From Siphonodentalium dalli (taxonomy: Eukaryota; Mollusca; Scaphopoda; Gadilida; Siphonodentaliidae): a stretch of DNA of 64,000 nt. Under the pieces are notes generated by a model that had not been told where the DNA came from, made no database searches, and saw nothing but the letters and a program-made list of their open reading frames with translations. The position numbers and the translations under genes are program-made. Shown in pieces: positions 12,570 through 26,150 of the stretch (position 1 is the stretch's first letter; every line of letters begins with the position of its first letter). Location of the stretch: NCBI GenBank assembly GCA_032622095.1, contig CP136065.1:42755503-42819502 (forward strand), read 5' to 3'.

Positions 12570-15500
12570 GGGGTGCCACCCCGTGGGTGTTAAATGGGGT
12601 ATGGACAATGTTGGAGAATGGTAAGGATTTCGAGCGATCTGCCCCAAATACCCCCTAGAAACAGCACAATGCCCCATCCATCACCCCGCGGGTGCCACCC
12701 CGAGGGGGGTAAAATGGTGTAAGGACAATTTGGATAAAGGTAAGGATTTCTACCGATTTGACGGCCTGGGTGGTGGCCCGCTCCAATTATCCCCTAGAAA
12801 CACCCCGACCCCACCCATTTCCCCGGGGTGGCACCCGAGGGTGTGAAAATGGGGTATGGATCATTTTCGAGAACGGTAAGAATTTTGACCGATTTGACGG
12901 CATGGGTGTGTGGCCCGCCCCAAATACCCATCAGACACACCCGGCCTCCAACCATCAGCTCAATGGTGCCACCCCGAGGGGTGAAAATGGGGTATAGACT
13001 ATTTTCGAGAACGGTAAGAATTAGCACCGATTTGACGGCGGGGGTGAGTAGCCCGCCCCAAGTACCCCATAGAAACAACCCGAACGACCAATCACCTCAT
13101 GTGGGTGCCACCCCATGGGGTGAACATGGGGTATGGACAATTTTTCGAGGAGAGTAATAATTTCCACTGATTTGACGGCACGGTGAGTGGCCCACCTCAA
13201 GTACACCATAGAAACACACCGATCCCATACCAATCACCTGCGGGGGTGCCACCCCGAGGAGGTGAAAATGGGGTATGGATCATTTTCGAGAACGGTAAGG
13301 ATTTCGACCGATTTGACGGCATGGGTGAGTGATCTACCCAAAATACCATAGAAACTCCCGGATCACCCACCCATCACCCGGGTTGCCACCCGAGGAGGTG
13401 AACATGGGATAAGGACCATTTTCGAGAACGGAAAGGATTTCGCCCGATTTGATGGCATGTGTGATGGCCCACCACAAATAACCCCTAGAAACACGCCGAT
13501 CCCCGAGGCATCAACCCCAGTGGCTGCCACCCCAAGGGGGTGAACATGGGGTATGAACCATTTTTGAGAACGGTAAGGATTTCGACCGATTTGATGGCAT
13601 GGGTCGGTGGCTTGCCCCAAATAACCCCTATGAACACCCAATTCCCAAGCCATCACCACGATGAGTGCCGCCCACAGGGTGGGTGGCCCGCCCTAAATAC
13701 CCACTAGAAAAACCCCACACCCACCCATCACTCCGGCGGGGGTGCCACCATAGGGAGTGAAAATGCCGTATGGATTTGACGGCATGGGTGGGTGGCCCGC
13801 CCAAATACCACCTAGAAACACCCGACTCCCACCTATCACACCGGTGGTGCCACTCCGCAGGGGTGAACATGGGGTATGGACAATATTCGAGAATGGTAAG
13901 GATTTCGACCGACTTGACGGCGTGGGTGGCTGGCCCGCCACAAATACCCCATATAAATACCCGAACCCGACATCACCCCTGGGTGGTGCCACCAGAAGGG
14001 GTGAAAATGGGGTATGGACCTTACTCGAGAACGGTAAGAATTTCCACAGATTGGACGCCATGGGTGAGTGGTCCGCCCAAGTAACCCAAAGAAACACGTC
14101 GATACCCCACCAATTACCTCCTGGGGGATGCCACCCCAGGGATGAACATGGGGTATAGATAATTTTCGAGAAGGGTAAGAATTTAGACCGATTTGATGGT
14201 GGGTGGCTCGCCCAAAATACCCCCTAAAAACACCCGACCCCACCCATCACCCGGGGTGCCACCCAGGGGGTGAACATGTGGTATAGACAACTTTCGAGAA
14301 GGGTAAGAATTTCAACCGATTTGACCGCAGGTGGTGAAAATGGGGTACGGACCATTTTCAAGACCGGTGTGGATTTCGACCGATATCACGGCTTGGGTGG
14401 TTGGCCCGCCCCAAATACCCATAGACACACCATACCCCCACCATCACTCGGGGGTGCCACTTCGATGGGGTAAAATGTTGGTAGCCCGCCCCAAATACCA
14501 CCGATTGGACGACACGGATGGGTGGCCCGCCCCAAATCCCATCTAGAAACACCCCGAACACGACCGATCACACCGGGGTGACACTCCGTATGGGTGTAAA
14601 TGGGGTATGGACAATTTTAGATAAGGATTTCGACCGATTTGATGGCATGGGTGGGTGGCCCGCCCCAAATACCACCTATACATTCACCGAACCCATCTAT
14701 CACGCCTGGGGTGCCACCCGAAGGGGTGAATGGGGTATGGACCATTTTCGAGAACGGTGAGAATTTCCACCCATTTGACGGTATGGGCGAGTGACCGCCC
14801 AAGTACTCCATAGAAACACACTGACCCCCCCCCCACCAATCACCTCCATGTGGTGCCACCGAAAGGTGAACATATGGTATCGACAATTTTCGCGAAGGGT
14901 ACGAATTTTGACCGATTTTACGTCATGTGTGGGTGGCCCGCCTCAAATACCACCTAAAAACACCGACCCCACCCATCACCCCGGGGGTGCCACCCCGATG
15001 AGGTGAAAATAGAGTATGGTCCTTTTTTCGAGAACGGTGAGGATTTCGACCGATTTGACGGCCAAAAATACACTAGAAACTCCTGGATCCCCCACCATCA
15101 CCCCCGGTGTGCCACCAGGAGGGGGGGGGGGTAAAAACGGTATGGACCATTTTTAGAACGGTAAGGATTTCGACCGATTTGGTGGCAGCCCCAAAAACCT
15201 ACTAGAAACACCCGGACACAACCTATCACCCCGGGGGTACCACCACGTAGGGACCCTTTTCGAGAACCGTAGGGATTGCGACCGTTTGACGGCATGGGTG
15301 GGTAGCCCACCCCAAATACCCCATAGGAACACCCGAACCCCCATCCATCACCCTCGGGGTGTGCCAACCGATGGGGTTAAACTGGGGTATGGACCACTTA
15401 CGAGAAAGGTAAGGATTTCAACCGATTTGACGGCATGGGTGGGTGGCCCTCCCAAATAATCATGGAAACACCCGACCCCCACCCATCACCCCCAGGGGTG

Positions 15501-15983
15501 CCACCCCGAGGGGGTTAAAATGGAGTAAGGACCATTTTCGAGAAAGGTAAGGAATTCGATCGATTTAATGGCATGGGTGGCCCGCCCCAAATAGCCCATA
15601 TAAAGACCCCGACCCCGCACGTCACCCACGGGAGTGCTACCCGGAGGGGGTGAAAATGGGGTATGGACATCTTCGAGAACCGTAGGGGTTTCGACCGATT
15701 TGGCTGCATTGATTGGTAGCCCGCCCCAAACACCACCTAGAAACACCCCAACCCCCACCCATCACCCACGGGGGTGCCACCCCGACGGGGTAACAATGGG
15801 GTATGGACCATTTTCGAGAACAGTAGTGATTTAGACCCATTTGACGGTATGTGTGGGTGGCCCACCCCAAATACCCCATAGAAACACCCGAACCCCCATC
15901 CATCACCCTCGAGGTGTGCCACCGAGTGGGATAAACTGGGGTATGGACCAGTTTCGAGAAAGGTAAGGATTTCAACCGATTTG
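12570..15983. repeat. C-rich satellite, about 140-bp unit (block 2)
   Basis: This continues the satellite after the inverted-repeat insertion, with the same landmarks and spacing. The part from about 12640 to 14660 corresponds unit by unit, including idiosyncratic deletions such as the short unit at 13670-13790, to 19970-22290. That indicates a second-level duplication with an offset of about 7.25-7.6 kb. Open frames on both strands are repeat shadows. Confidence 0.9.
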
Positions 15984-16560
15984 CGTCTCTCACCAAGACA
16001 AATATGTTAAGGTATGGCAACTTCCATTTTCGTTCTGGCCTTTCATCGCCACGATTGGCGCATTTGTTGAACTTCCATAGTCGATCCGGGACTGTATAAT
16101 CAAACTCAAATCGACTTAAATATTATAAGTCATTATTATTACGAAGTTGAATTTTTGTGGGATCTTTTTATTTTTGGGACAAACAAACACAGAAAGTCAT
16201 TCGAAGTGTTAGTATAGGATATGTTTTCGAAAGACAAATTTATGTCAAAATGTTACAATAGGGCCCTTCGGCCAATTCACATTTGCGTCTCTCACCAAGA
16301 CAAATATGTTAAGGTATGGCAACTTCCATTTTCGTTCTGGCCTTTCATCGCCACGATTGGCGCATTTGTTGAACTTTCATAGTCGATCCGGGACTGTATA
16401 ATCAAACTCAAATCGACTTAAATATTATAAGTCATTATTATTACGAAGTTGAATTTTTGTGGGATCTTTTAATTTTTGGGACCAACAAACACAGGAAGTC
16501 ATTCGAAGTGTTAGTATAGGATATGTTTTCGAAAGACAAATTTATGTCAAAATGTTACAT
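15984..16560. repeat. Two tandem copies of an A+T-rich 300-bp unit
   Basis: The unit starts TTTGCGTCTCTCACCAAGAC and ends near CTTCGGCCAATTCACA. It is present at 15984 and again at 16285, nearly identical over about 275 bp. It contrasts sharply in base composition with the flanking C-rich satellite and recurs at 17836, 18317 (5' part with a small deletion) and 18612. It starts at the same point of the satellite unit ('ttcaaccgat' then TTTGCG) at 15984, 17836 and 18317, so those copies were spread by duplication of the junction. Confidence 0.85.
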
Positions 16561-17835
16561 CTGACCACTAAAACATTATGATGACCGTCGCCCAATGTTT
16601 TTGGAATAAGACCAAATATGGTCAAAAAAATGGTTCCTAATGGTGCCCCTAAATCGAGGAAAATTCAAAACCCACTCTATCATCTCAAACGCTATCAAAT
16701 GAATGCATATATACTTCTTTCTGTCTCTCCCCAAGACAAATTTGATAAGGCTGGTGGGTGGCCCGCCAGAAATACCCCATAGAAACACCACGATCCCCCA
16801 CCTTTCACCTTTCACCCACGGGGGTGCTACCCCGAGGGGGTGAACATTGGGTATAGACCATTTTCAAGAACCGTAGGGGTTTCGACCGATTTGACTGGAT
16901 GGGTGGGTGGCCCCAAATAAACACCCCGACACCCCACCCATCCAGCACACCGGGGGTGCCACCCGAGGGGGTAAACATGGGGTATGGACCAGTTTCGAGA
17001 AAGCTAAGGGTTTCAACCGATTTAACGGCATGGGTGCATGGCCCTCCCAAATACTCCAGAGAAACACCCCGACCCCACCCTTCACCCACGGGGTGCTACC
17101 CCAAGTGAGTGAAAATGGAATAAGGATCATCTTCGAGAACCGTAGGGGTTTCGACCGATTTGACTGCATGGGTGGGTGGCCCGCCCCAAATACCACATAG
17201 AAACTCCCCAACCCACACCATTACCCACGGGGGTGCCACCCCGAGGGGGTAACAATTGGGTATGGACCATTTTCGAGAACAGTAGGGATTTCGACCGATT
17301 TGACGGATGGGTGGGTGGCCTGTCCCAAATACTCCCTATAAACAACCGACTCCCTTCCAATCACTTCAGGGTATGGACCATTATCGAGAACGGTAAAGAT
17401 TTGGACCGATTTGACGGCGTGGGTGGGTGGCCCGTCACATATACCTCCCAGAAACACCCCAATCCCTGCCCAAATACCCAGAGTGGTGCCACCCGAAGGG
17501 GTGAAATGGGGTATAAACTATTTCCGAGAACGGTAATGATGTCGACCGATTTGACGGCATGGGTGGGTGGCCCCAAATACCTCATATAAACACCCCGACA
17601 CCCGACACCCATCCATCACCCCGGGTGTGCCACCCCTCGGGGTGAAAATGGGGTATGGGCCCTTTTCGAAAACCGTAGGGATTTCGACCGATTTGACGGC
17701 TTGGGTGGGTGGACCACCCCAAATACCCCATAGAAACACCCGAACCCCCATCCACCACCCTCGGGGTGTGCCACCGAGTGGGATAAACTGGGGTATGGAC
17801 CAGTTTCGAGAAAGGCAAGGATTTCAACCGATTTG
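16561..17835. repeat. C-rich satellite block 3 with A+T-rich left part
   Basis: The first 180 bp (16561-16745) are the 3' extension of the A+T-rich element ('ctgaccactaaaac ... gacaaatttgataagg'). From 16746 the sequence returns to the 140-bp C-rich units. About 16285-17635 is repeated with few differences at 18612-19990, at an offset of 2353-2354 bp over most of its length. Confidence 0.85.
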
Positions 17836-19095
17836 CGTCTCTCACCAAGACAAATATGTTAAGGTATGGCAACTTCCATTTTCGTTCTGGCCTTTCATCG
17901 CCACGATTGGCGCATTTGTTGAACTTCCATAGTCGATCCGGGACTGTATAATCAAACTCAAATCGACTTACATATTATAAGTCATTATTATTACGAAGTT
18001 GAATTTTTGTGGGATCTTTTTATTTTTGGGACCAACCAACACAGGAAATCATTCGAAGTGTTAGTATAGGATATCTTTTCGAAAGACCAATTTATGTCAA
18101 AATATTACAATAGGGCCCTTCGGCCAATTCACATCTGACCACTAAAACAATATGACGACCGTCGCCCAATGTTTTTCGAATAAGACCAAATATGGTCACA
18201 CAAATGGTTCCTTATGGTGCCACTAAGTCGAGGACAATTCAAAACCACCAACGCACCCGAGTGGGTTAAACTAGGGTATGGACCAGTTTCGAGAAAGGTA
18301 AGGATTTCAACCGATTTGCGTCTCTCATCAAGACAAATATGTATGGCAACTTCCATTTTCGTTCTGGCCTTTCATCGCCACGATTGGCGCATTTGTTGAA
18401 CTTCCATAGTCGATCCGGGACTGTATAATCAAACTCAAATCGACTTAAATATTATAAGTCATTATTATTACGAAGTTGAATTTTTGTGGGATCTTTTTAT
18501 TTTTGGGACAAACAAACACAGGAAGTCATTCGAAGTGTTAGTATAGGATATGTTTTCGAAAGACAAATTTATGTCAAAATGTTACAATAGGGCCCTTCGG
18601 CCAATTCACATTTGCGTCTCTCACCAAGACAAATATGTTAAGGTATGGCAACTTCCATTTTCGTTCTGGCCTTTCATCGCCACGATTGGCGCATTTGTTG
18701 AACTTCCATAGTCGATCCGGGACTGTATAATCAAACTCAAATCGACTTAAATATTATAAGTCATTATTATTACGAAGTTGAATTTTTGTGGGATCTTTTT
18801 ATTTTTGTGACCAACAAACACAGGAAGTCATTCGAAGTGTTAGTATAGGATATGTTTTCGAAAGACAAATTTATGTCAAAATGTTACAATAGGGCACTTC
18901 GGCCAATTCACATCTGACCACTAAAACATTATGATGACCGTCGCCCAATGTTTTTGGAATAAGACCAAATATGGTCAAACAAATGGTTCCTAATGGTGCC
19001 CCTAAACCGAGGACAATTCAAAACCCACTCTATCACCTCAAACGCTATCAAATGAATGCATATATACTTCTTTCTGTCTCTCCCCAAGACAAATT
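17836..19095. repeat. Cluster of three A+T-rich units and the duplicated 3' extension
   Basis: Units start at 17836, 18317 and 18612. The second follows a short stretch of C-rich satellite (18255-18316). A diverged 3' extension lies at 18135-18250, and the last unit is followed by the extension at 18914-19095 that matches 16561-16740. The region therefore alternates between two repeat families. No gene is present. Confidence 0.85.
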
Positions 19096-22000
19096 TGATA
19101 AGGCTGGTGGGTGGCCCACCCGAAATACCCCATAGAAACACCACGATCCCCCACCTTTCACCTTTCACCCACGGGGGTGCTACCCCGAGGGGGTGAACAT
19201 TGGGTATAGACCATTTTCAAGAACCGTAGGGGTTTCGACCGATTTTACTGGATGGGTGGGTGGCCCCAAATAAACACCCCGACACCCCACCCATCCATCA
19301 CCCCGGGGGTGCCACCCCGAGGGGGTAAACATGGGGTATGGACCAGTTTCGCGAAATCTAAGGGTTTCAACCGATTTAACGGCATGGGTGCATGGCCCTC
19401 CCAAATACTCCAGAGAAACACCCCGACCCCACCCTTCACCCACGGGGTGCTACCCCGAGTGAGTGAAAATGGGATAAGGATCATCTTCGAGAACCGTAGG
19501 GGTTTCGACCGATTTGACTGCATGGGTGGGTGGCCCGCCCCAAATACCACATAGAAACTCCCCAACCCACACCATTACCCACGGGGGTGCCACCCCGAGG
19601 GGGTAACAATTGGGTATGGACCATTTTCGAGAACAGTAGGAATTTCGACCGATTTGACGGATGGGTGGGTGGCCTGTTCCAAATACTCCCTATAAACAAA
19701 CGACTCCCTTTCAATCACTTCAGGATATGGACCATTATCGAGAACGGTAAAGATTTGGACCGATTTGACGGCGTGGGTGGATGGCCCGTCAGATATACCT
19801 CTCAGAAACACCCCAATCCCTGCCCAAACACCCAGAGTGGTGCCACCCGAAGGGGTGAAATGGGGTATAAACTATTTCCGAGAACGGTAAGGATTTCGAC
19901 CGATTTGACGGCATGGTTGGGTGGCCCCAAATACCTCCTATAAACACACCGACACCCGACACCCATCCATCACCCCGGGTGTGCCACCCCGAGGGTGCCA
20001 CCCGTGGTGTTAAAATCGGGTATGAACCATTTTAGAGAACGGTAAGGATTTCGACCCTAGAAACACCCCGGCCCCCACCCATTACCCCGGGAGTGCTACC
20101 CGAGGGTGTGAAAATGAGGTATGGACCATTTTCGAGAACGGTTAGGATTTGACCGATTTGACGGAATGGGTGGGTGGCCCGCCCCAAATACCCCTCATAA
20201 ACACCCGACCCCAACCATCATCCCAATGGTGCCACCCCGAGCGGGTCAAAATGGGGTATGGACAATTTTCGAGAACGGTAAGGATTTCGACCGATTTCAC
20301 GGCATGGGTGGATGGCCCGCCCCAAATCCGCTCTAGAAATACCCCGAACCCACCATCACCCCGAGGGGTGCACATGGGGTATGGACAAGTCGAGGAGGGT
20401 AACAATTTCCATTGATTTGCCGGCATGGGTGAGAGGCCTACCTCAAGTACACCTTAGAAACACCCCGATCCCATAACAATCACCTGCGTGTGGGGTGCCA
20501 CCCAGAGGTTGTGAAAATGGGGTATGGTTCATTTTCGAGAACGGTAAGGATTTCGACCGATTTGACGGCATGGGTGGGTGATCCACCCAAAATACCCTAG
20601 AAACTCCCGGATCCCTCACCCATCACCCCGGGTTGCCACACCGAGGGGGTGAAAATGGGGTAAGGACCATTTTCGAGAACATAAAGGATTTCGCCCGATT
20701 TGATGGCATGTGGGTGAAAATATGCCACCCCAAATACCTCCTAGAAACAAGCCGACCCCGACGCATCACCCCAGGTGCTGCCATCCCAATGGGGTGAACA
20801 TGGGGTTTGAACCATTTTTGATAACAGTAAGGATTTCGACCGATTTGATGACATGGGTAGGTGGCTTGCCCCAAATACCCCATATGAACAACCGATCCTC
20901 CCACCCATCACCACGAGGAGTGCCGCCCACAGAGTGGGTGGCCCGTCCCAAATACCCACTAGAAAAACCCCACCCCACCCATCACTCCGGTGGGGGGGAT
21001 ATCACCCATAGGGAGTGAAAATGCGTATGGATTTGACGGCATGGGTGGGTGGCCCGCCCCAAATACCACCTAGAAACACCCCGACTCCCACATATCACAC
21101 CAGTGGTGCCACTCCGTAGGGGTGAACATGGGGTATGGACAATTTTCGAGAATGGTAAGGATTTTGATCGATTTGACGGCATGGGTGGGTGGCCCGCCAC
21201 AAATACCCCCTAGAAATACCCCGAACCCGCCATCACCCTGGGTGTTGCCACCCCGAATGGGTGAAAATGGGGTATGAACTGTATTCGAGAATGGTAAGAA
21301 ATTCCACCGATTGGACGTCATGGGTGGGTGGCCGCCCCAAATACCCCCTAAAAACACGCGACCCCACCCATCACCCCTGGGTGCCACCCGAGGTGGTCAG
21401 AATAGGGTATTGACCATTTTCGAGAACGGTAAGGATTTCGACCGATTTGACGGCATGGGTGGGTTATCAGCCTAATATACCCTAGAACTCCAGGACATCA
21501 CCCGCCCCTCCCGCCCCCGATGTGCCACCCCAGGGGGTTGAAAATGTGGTAAGGACCAAGTTTTAGACCAATTTGACGGCATGTGTGGGTGGCCCGCACC
21601 AAATTCCCCTATAAACACCCTACCCCCACCATTACCCCGCGGATGCCACCCAATGAGGTAAAAATGGGGTATGGACCATTTTCGAGAACCGATTTGACGG
21701 CATGGGTGGGTGATGCGTCCAAAATACCCTATAAACTCCCGAATCACCCATCCATCATCTCCGGGTTGCCACCTCGAGGGGTGAGAATGGGCTATGAACC
21801 ATTTTCGAGAACGGAAAGGATTTCGACCGATTTGACAGCATGAGTGGTTGGCCCGCCCAAATACCCCTAGAAACACCCCGATCCCTACCCATCACCCCGG
21901 GGTGGCAACCCTTGGAGTAGGAAATGGGGTACGGACCATTTGCAAGAACGGTGTGGATTTCGACCGATATCACGCCTTGCATGGGTGTGTGGCCCGCCAC

Positions 22001-22308
22001 AAATACCGCTAGACACACCATACCCCCACCATCACTCGAGGGGGGGGGGGTTGCCACTTCGATGGGTGAAAATGTGGGTAGCTCGCCCCAAATACCACGG
22101 ATTGGACTACACGGATGGATGGCCCGCCCCAAATACCATCTAGAAACACCCAGAACCACACATAACCTGACCGATCACCCGGGTGTGTCACTCCGTAGGG
22201 GTGAACATGGGGTATGAACAACTTTCGAGAACGATTAGGATTTCGACCGATTTGATGGCATGAGTGAGTGGCCCGCCCCAAATACCACCTAGGAATACAC
22301 CGAACCAC
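19096..22308. repeat. C-rich satellite, about 140-bp unit (block 4)
   Basis: The left part (to about 19990) is the second copy of the 2354-bp-offset duplication. The right part (19970-22290) is the second copy of the block-2 segment 12640-14660. The array ends abruptly at the first copy of the 549-bp satellite at about 22309. Both-strand open frames here are repeat shadows. Confidence 0.9.
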
Positions 22309-25300
22309 GCGACGACATATCGTCGTCTACTTATTCTCCGTTTTCTTCAACCCCCTATCACGACCGCATCCCTGTCAATTTTGTGCTTTATTTCAGCTCG
22401 AATATTTCTAATGCATCCCTTATATTGATAGCATAGCACCAGTCAGGTTAACGCGCCTCATTTTTTATGGACACCGAGCCTGGAATGGTCTGGAACGACC
22501 TAGAATGGAATTTCGTCTACTTTTCTCCCTATCTTTTAACCCCACCCAACGCATGTCAGATGATTCCATCGGTTCGCAATACCTCCAGAAAATACTTCTT
22601 TGACAAATGGAACCGACGGAAATGAAGTATATGGTGCCAAACATATTAAAATGTCAACTAGGGGTGTTTTTTATTATTGAGTTGTAACATGTAAATTGCC
22701 TTTTTACGAGACAGAAATCCCGTTGCGAGCTCTCTTGGGATCCCATGACAATTATCCTGTCTGTGCTACCATGCGTGTCAATTAGCTTAACCGATTTAAA
22801 GAAAAAAAAATCATTTTGGATGTTTTTGGTTTGCCGGAAAATCAATTTCTTGCCACGCGACGACATATCGTCGTCTACTTATTCTCCGTTTTCTTCAACC
22901 CCCTCTCACGGCCGCATCCCTGTCAATTTTGTGCTTGATTTCAGCTCGAATATTTCTAGTGCATCCCTTATATTGATAGCATAGCACCAGTCAGGTAAAC
23001 GCGCCTCAATTTGTATGGATACCGAGCCTGGAACGGTCTGGAACGACCTAGAATGGAATTTCGTCTACTTTTCTCCCTATCTTTTAACCCCTCCCCTACG
23101 CAGGTCAGATGATTCGCCTCGTTCGTCATACCTACCGAAAATACTCCTGTGACAAATGGAACCGACGGAAATGAAGTATATGGTGCTAAACATATTAAAA
23201 TGGCGACTCGGGGTGTTTTTTATTATTGAGTTATAACATGTAAGTTGCCTTTTTACGAGACATAAATCCCGTTGTGAGCTCTCTTGGGATCCCATGACAA
23301 TTATCCTGTCTGTGCTACCATGCGTGTCAATTAGCTTAACCGATTTAAAGAAAAAAAAATCATTTTGGATGTTTTTGGTTTGCCGGAAAATCAATTTCTT
23401 GCCACGCGACGACATATCGTCGTCTACTTATTCTCCGTTTTCTTCAACCCCCTCTCACGGCCGCATCCCTGTCAATTTTGTGCTTGATTTCAGCTCGAAT
23501 ATTTCTAATGCATCCCTTATATTGATAGCATAGCACCATTCAGGTAAACGCGCCTCAATTTGTGTGGACACCGAGCCTGGAACGGTCTGGAACGACCTAG
23601 AATGGAATTTCGTCTACTTTTCTCCCTATCTTTTAACCCCTCCCCTACGCAGGTCAGATGATTCGCCCCGTTCGTCATACCTACCGAAAATACTCCTGTG
23701 ACAAATGGAACCGACGGAAATGAAGTATAAGGTGCTAAACATATTAAAATGGCGACTAGGGGTGTTTTTTATTATTGAGTTATAACATGTAAGTTGCCTT
23801 TTTACGAGACATAAATCCCGTTGTGAGCTCTCTAGGGATCCCATGACAAATATCCTAGCTGTGCTACCATGCGTGTCAATTAGCTTAACCGATTTAAAGA
23901 AAAAAAAAATCATTTTGGATGTTTTTGGTTTGCCGGAAAATCAATTTCTTGCCACGCGACGACATATCGTCGTCTACTTATTCTCCGTTTTCTTCAACCC
24001 CCTCTCACGGCCGCATCCCTGTCAATTTTGTGCTTGATTTCAGCTCGAATATTTCTAATGCATCCCTTATATTGATAGCATAGCACCATTCAGGTAAACG
24101 CGCCTCAATTTGTATGGACACCGAGCCTGGAACGGTCTGGAACGACCTAGAATGGAATTTCGTCTACTTTTCTCCCTATCTTTTAACCCCTCCCCTACGC
24201 AGGTCAGATGATTCGCCCCGTTCGTCATACCTACCGAAAATACTCCTGTGACAAATGGAACCGACGGAAATGAAGTATAAGGTGCCAAACATATTAAAAT
24301 GGCGACTAGTGGGGGTTTTAATTATTGAGTTATAACATGTAAATTGCCTTTTTACGAGACATAAATCCCGTTGTGAGCTCTTTTGGGATCCCATGACAAA
24401 TATCCTGTCTGTGCGACCATGCGTGTCAATTAGCTTAACCGATTTAAAGAAAACAAAATCATTTTGGATGTTTTTGGTTTGCAGGAAAATCAATTTCTTG
24501 CCAGGCGACGATATATCGTCGTCTACTTATTCTCCGTTTTCTTCAACCCCCTCTCACGGCCGCATCCCTGTCAATTTTGTGCTTGATTTCAGCTCGAATA
24601 TTTCTAATGCATCCCTTATATTGATAGCATAGCACCATTCAGGTAAACGCGCCTCAATTTGTATGGACACCGAGCCTGGAACGGTCTGGAACGACCTAGA
24701 ATGGAATTTCGTCTACTTTTCTCCCTATCTTTTAACCCCTCCCCTACGCAGGTCAGATGATTCGCCCCGTTCGTCATACCTACCGAAAATACTCCTGTGA
24801 CAAATGGAACCGACGGAAATGAAGTATATGGTGCTAAACATATTAGAATGGCGACTAGGAGTGTTTTTTATTATTGAGTTATAACATGTAAATTGCCTTT
24901 TTACGAGACATAAATCCCGTTGTGAGCTCTCTTGGGATCCCATGACAATTATCCTGTCTGTGCTACCATGCGTGTCAATTAGCTTAACCGATATAAAGAA
25001 AAAAAAATCATTTTGGATGTTTTTGGTTTGCCGGAAAATCAATTTCTTGCCAGGCGACGATATATCGTCGTCTACTTATTCTCCGTTTTCTTCAACCCCC
25101 TCTCACGGCCGCATCCCTGTCAATTTTGTGCTTGATTTCGGCTCGAATATTTCTAGTGCATCCCTTATATTGATAGCATAGCACCAGTCAGGTAAACGCG
25201 CCTCAATTTGTATGGATACCGAGCCTGGAACGGTCTGGAACGACCTAGAATGGAATTTCGTCTACTTTTCTCCCTATCTTTCAACCACTCCCCTACGCAG

Positions 25301-25618
25301 GTCAGATGATTCGCCCCGTTCGTCATACCTACCGAAAATACTCCTGTGACAAATGGAACCGACGGAAATGAAGTATAAGGTGCTAAACATATTAAAATGG
25401 CGACTAGGGGGGTTTTTAATTATTGAGTTATAACATGTAAATTGCCTTTTTACGAGACATAAATCCCATTTTGAGCTCTCTTGGGATCCCATGACAAATA
25501 TCGTGTCTGTGCTACCATGCGTGTCAATTAGCTTAACCGTTTCAAAGAAAAAAAATTCATTTTTGATGTTTTTGGTTTGCCGGAAAATAATTTTTTTGCC
25601 ACACAGCTTGGAATCGGC
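22309..25618. repeat. Homogeneous 549-bp satellite, six units
   Basis: The landmark GACGACATATCGTCGTCTAC (or its GATATA variant) occurs at 22311, 22859, 23408, 23958, 24507, 25056 and, diverged, 25619. The intervals are 548, 549, 550, 549, 549 and 563. Units differ by only a few substitutions, so the array is recently expanded or homogenised. Each unit has a 16-bp palindrome at this landmark, perfect (CGACGATATATCGTCG) in the two rightmost repeats. Open frames of 79 codons (plus) and about 105 codons (minus) recur once per unit because of the repetition. They match nothing I know. Confidence 0.95.
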
Positions 25619-26119
25619 GACGACATAACGTCGCCTACTTATTCTCCGTTTTCTTCAACCCCCTGTCACGGCCGCATCCCTGCCAATTTTGCGTTGGAAT
25701 TCATTGTTGATACTCATAACGAACCCCTTCCGTCGATAACGTTGCATTTTTCCGAATAAAGTGTCTCGTTGCCTGGATATCGAACCCGGAACGGGCCGGA
25801 ACGACCCAGAACGGATGGAAAAAAGGCGAATTTCGAGTGACAATGCAAATTTTACTCGGGAGAAAACAATTTCAGGAAGTTTTTTTTTCGAAACGTTAGT
25901 TAGGTCGAGTTTGATGCTCTCCATCAACGGTTTTTTTTTTTTTTCAGTCTGCCATTGTTCGTTCCGGAACGAGTAGGTACTTCCACCCTCGTTCCGGAGT
26001 TTCGGACCCCCGGAACGACCGGAAAAAATAATTTGCCGCCAAAACGGTTGCCAGTTTGTCACACTTATTTTTCGAGTTCTTTCAGATTCCGTCGAAACCC
26101 CGAAGTTGGAAGTTCTGTA
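25619..26119. repeat. Degenerate right edge of the 549-bp satellite and unassigned sequence
   Basis: The first 150 bp are a diverged partial unit of the preceding satellite. After that the sequence contains several short GTTCCGGAAC-like inverted words (25965-26025) and two T-rich tracts. A 235-codon minus-strand frame crosses 25655-26362, but its composition and its passage through the repeat edge and a T tract make it unconvincing as a gene. Confidence 0.5.
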
Positions 26120-26150
26120 TATACTTCCTTGGTTACACCATGGAAGTATA
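26120..26150. repeat. 31-nt hairpin, copy 1
   Basis: Arms TATACTTCCTTGG and CCATGGAAGTATA pair with a single mismatch around a 5-nt loop (TTACA). The same hairpin, including the mismatch and the next few bases, recurs at 28136-28166 while the outer flanks differ. Confidence 0.8.

Noticed and set aside
10030..22308. Dozens of open frames of 60-195 codons on both strands with recurring MGGWPAPNT, THPCRQIGRN or TPFSPPRG peptides
   Set aside because: They coincide with the 140-bp satellite, occur in all registers and on both strands at once, and change register from unit to unit. The unit is poor in stop codons, which explains them.
22745..25181. 79-codon plus frame and about 105-codon minus frame repeated once per 549-bp unit
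   Set aside because: They overlap on opposite strands, contain homopolymer K/F runs that differ in length between units, and resemble no known family. Repetition alone explains the recurrence.
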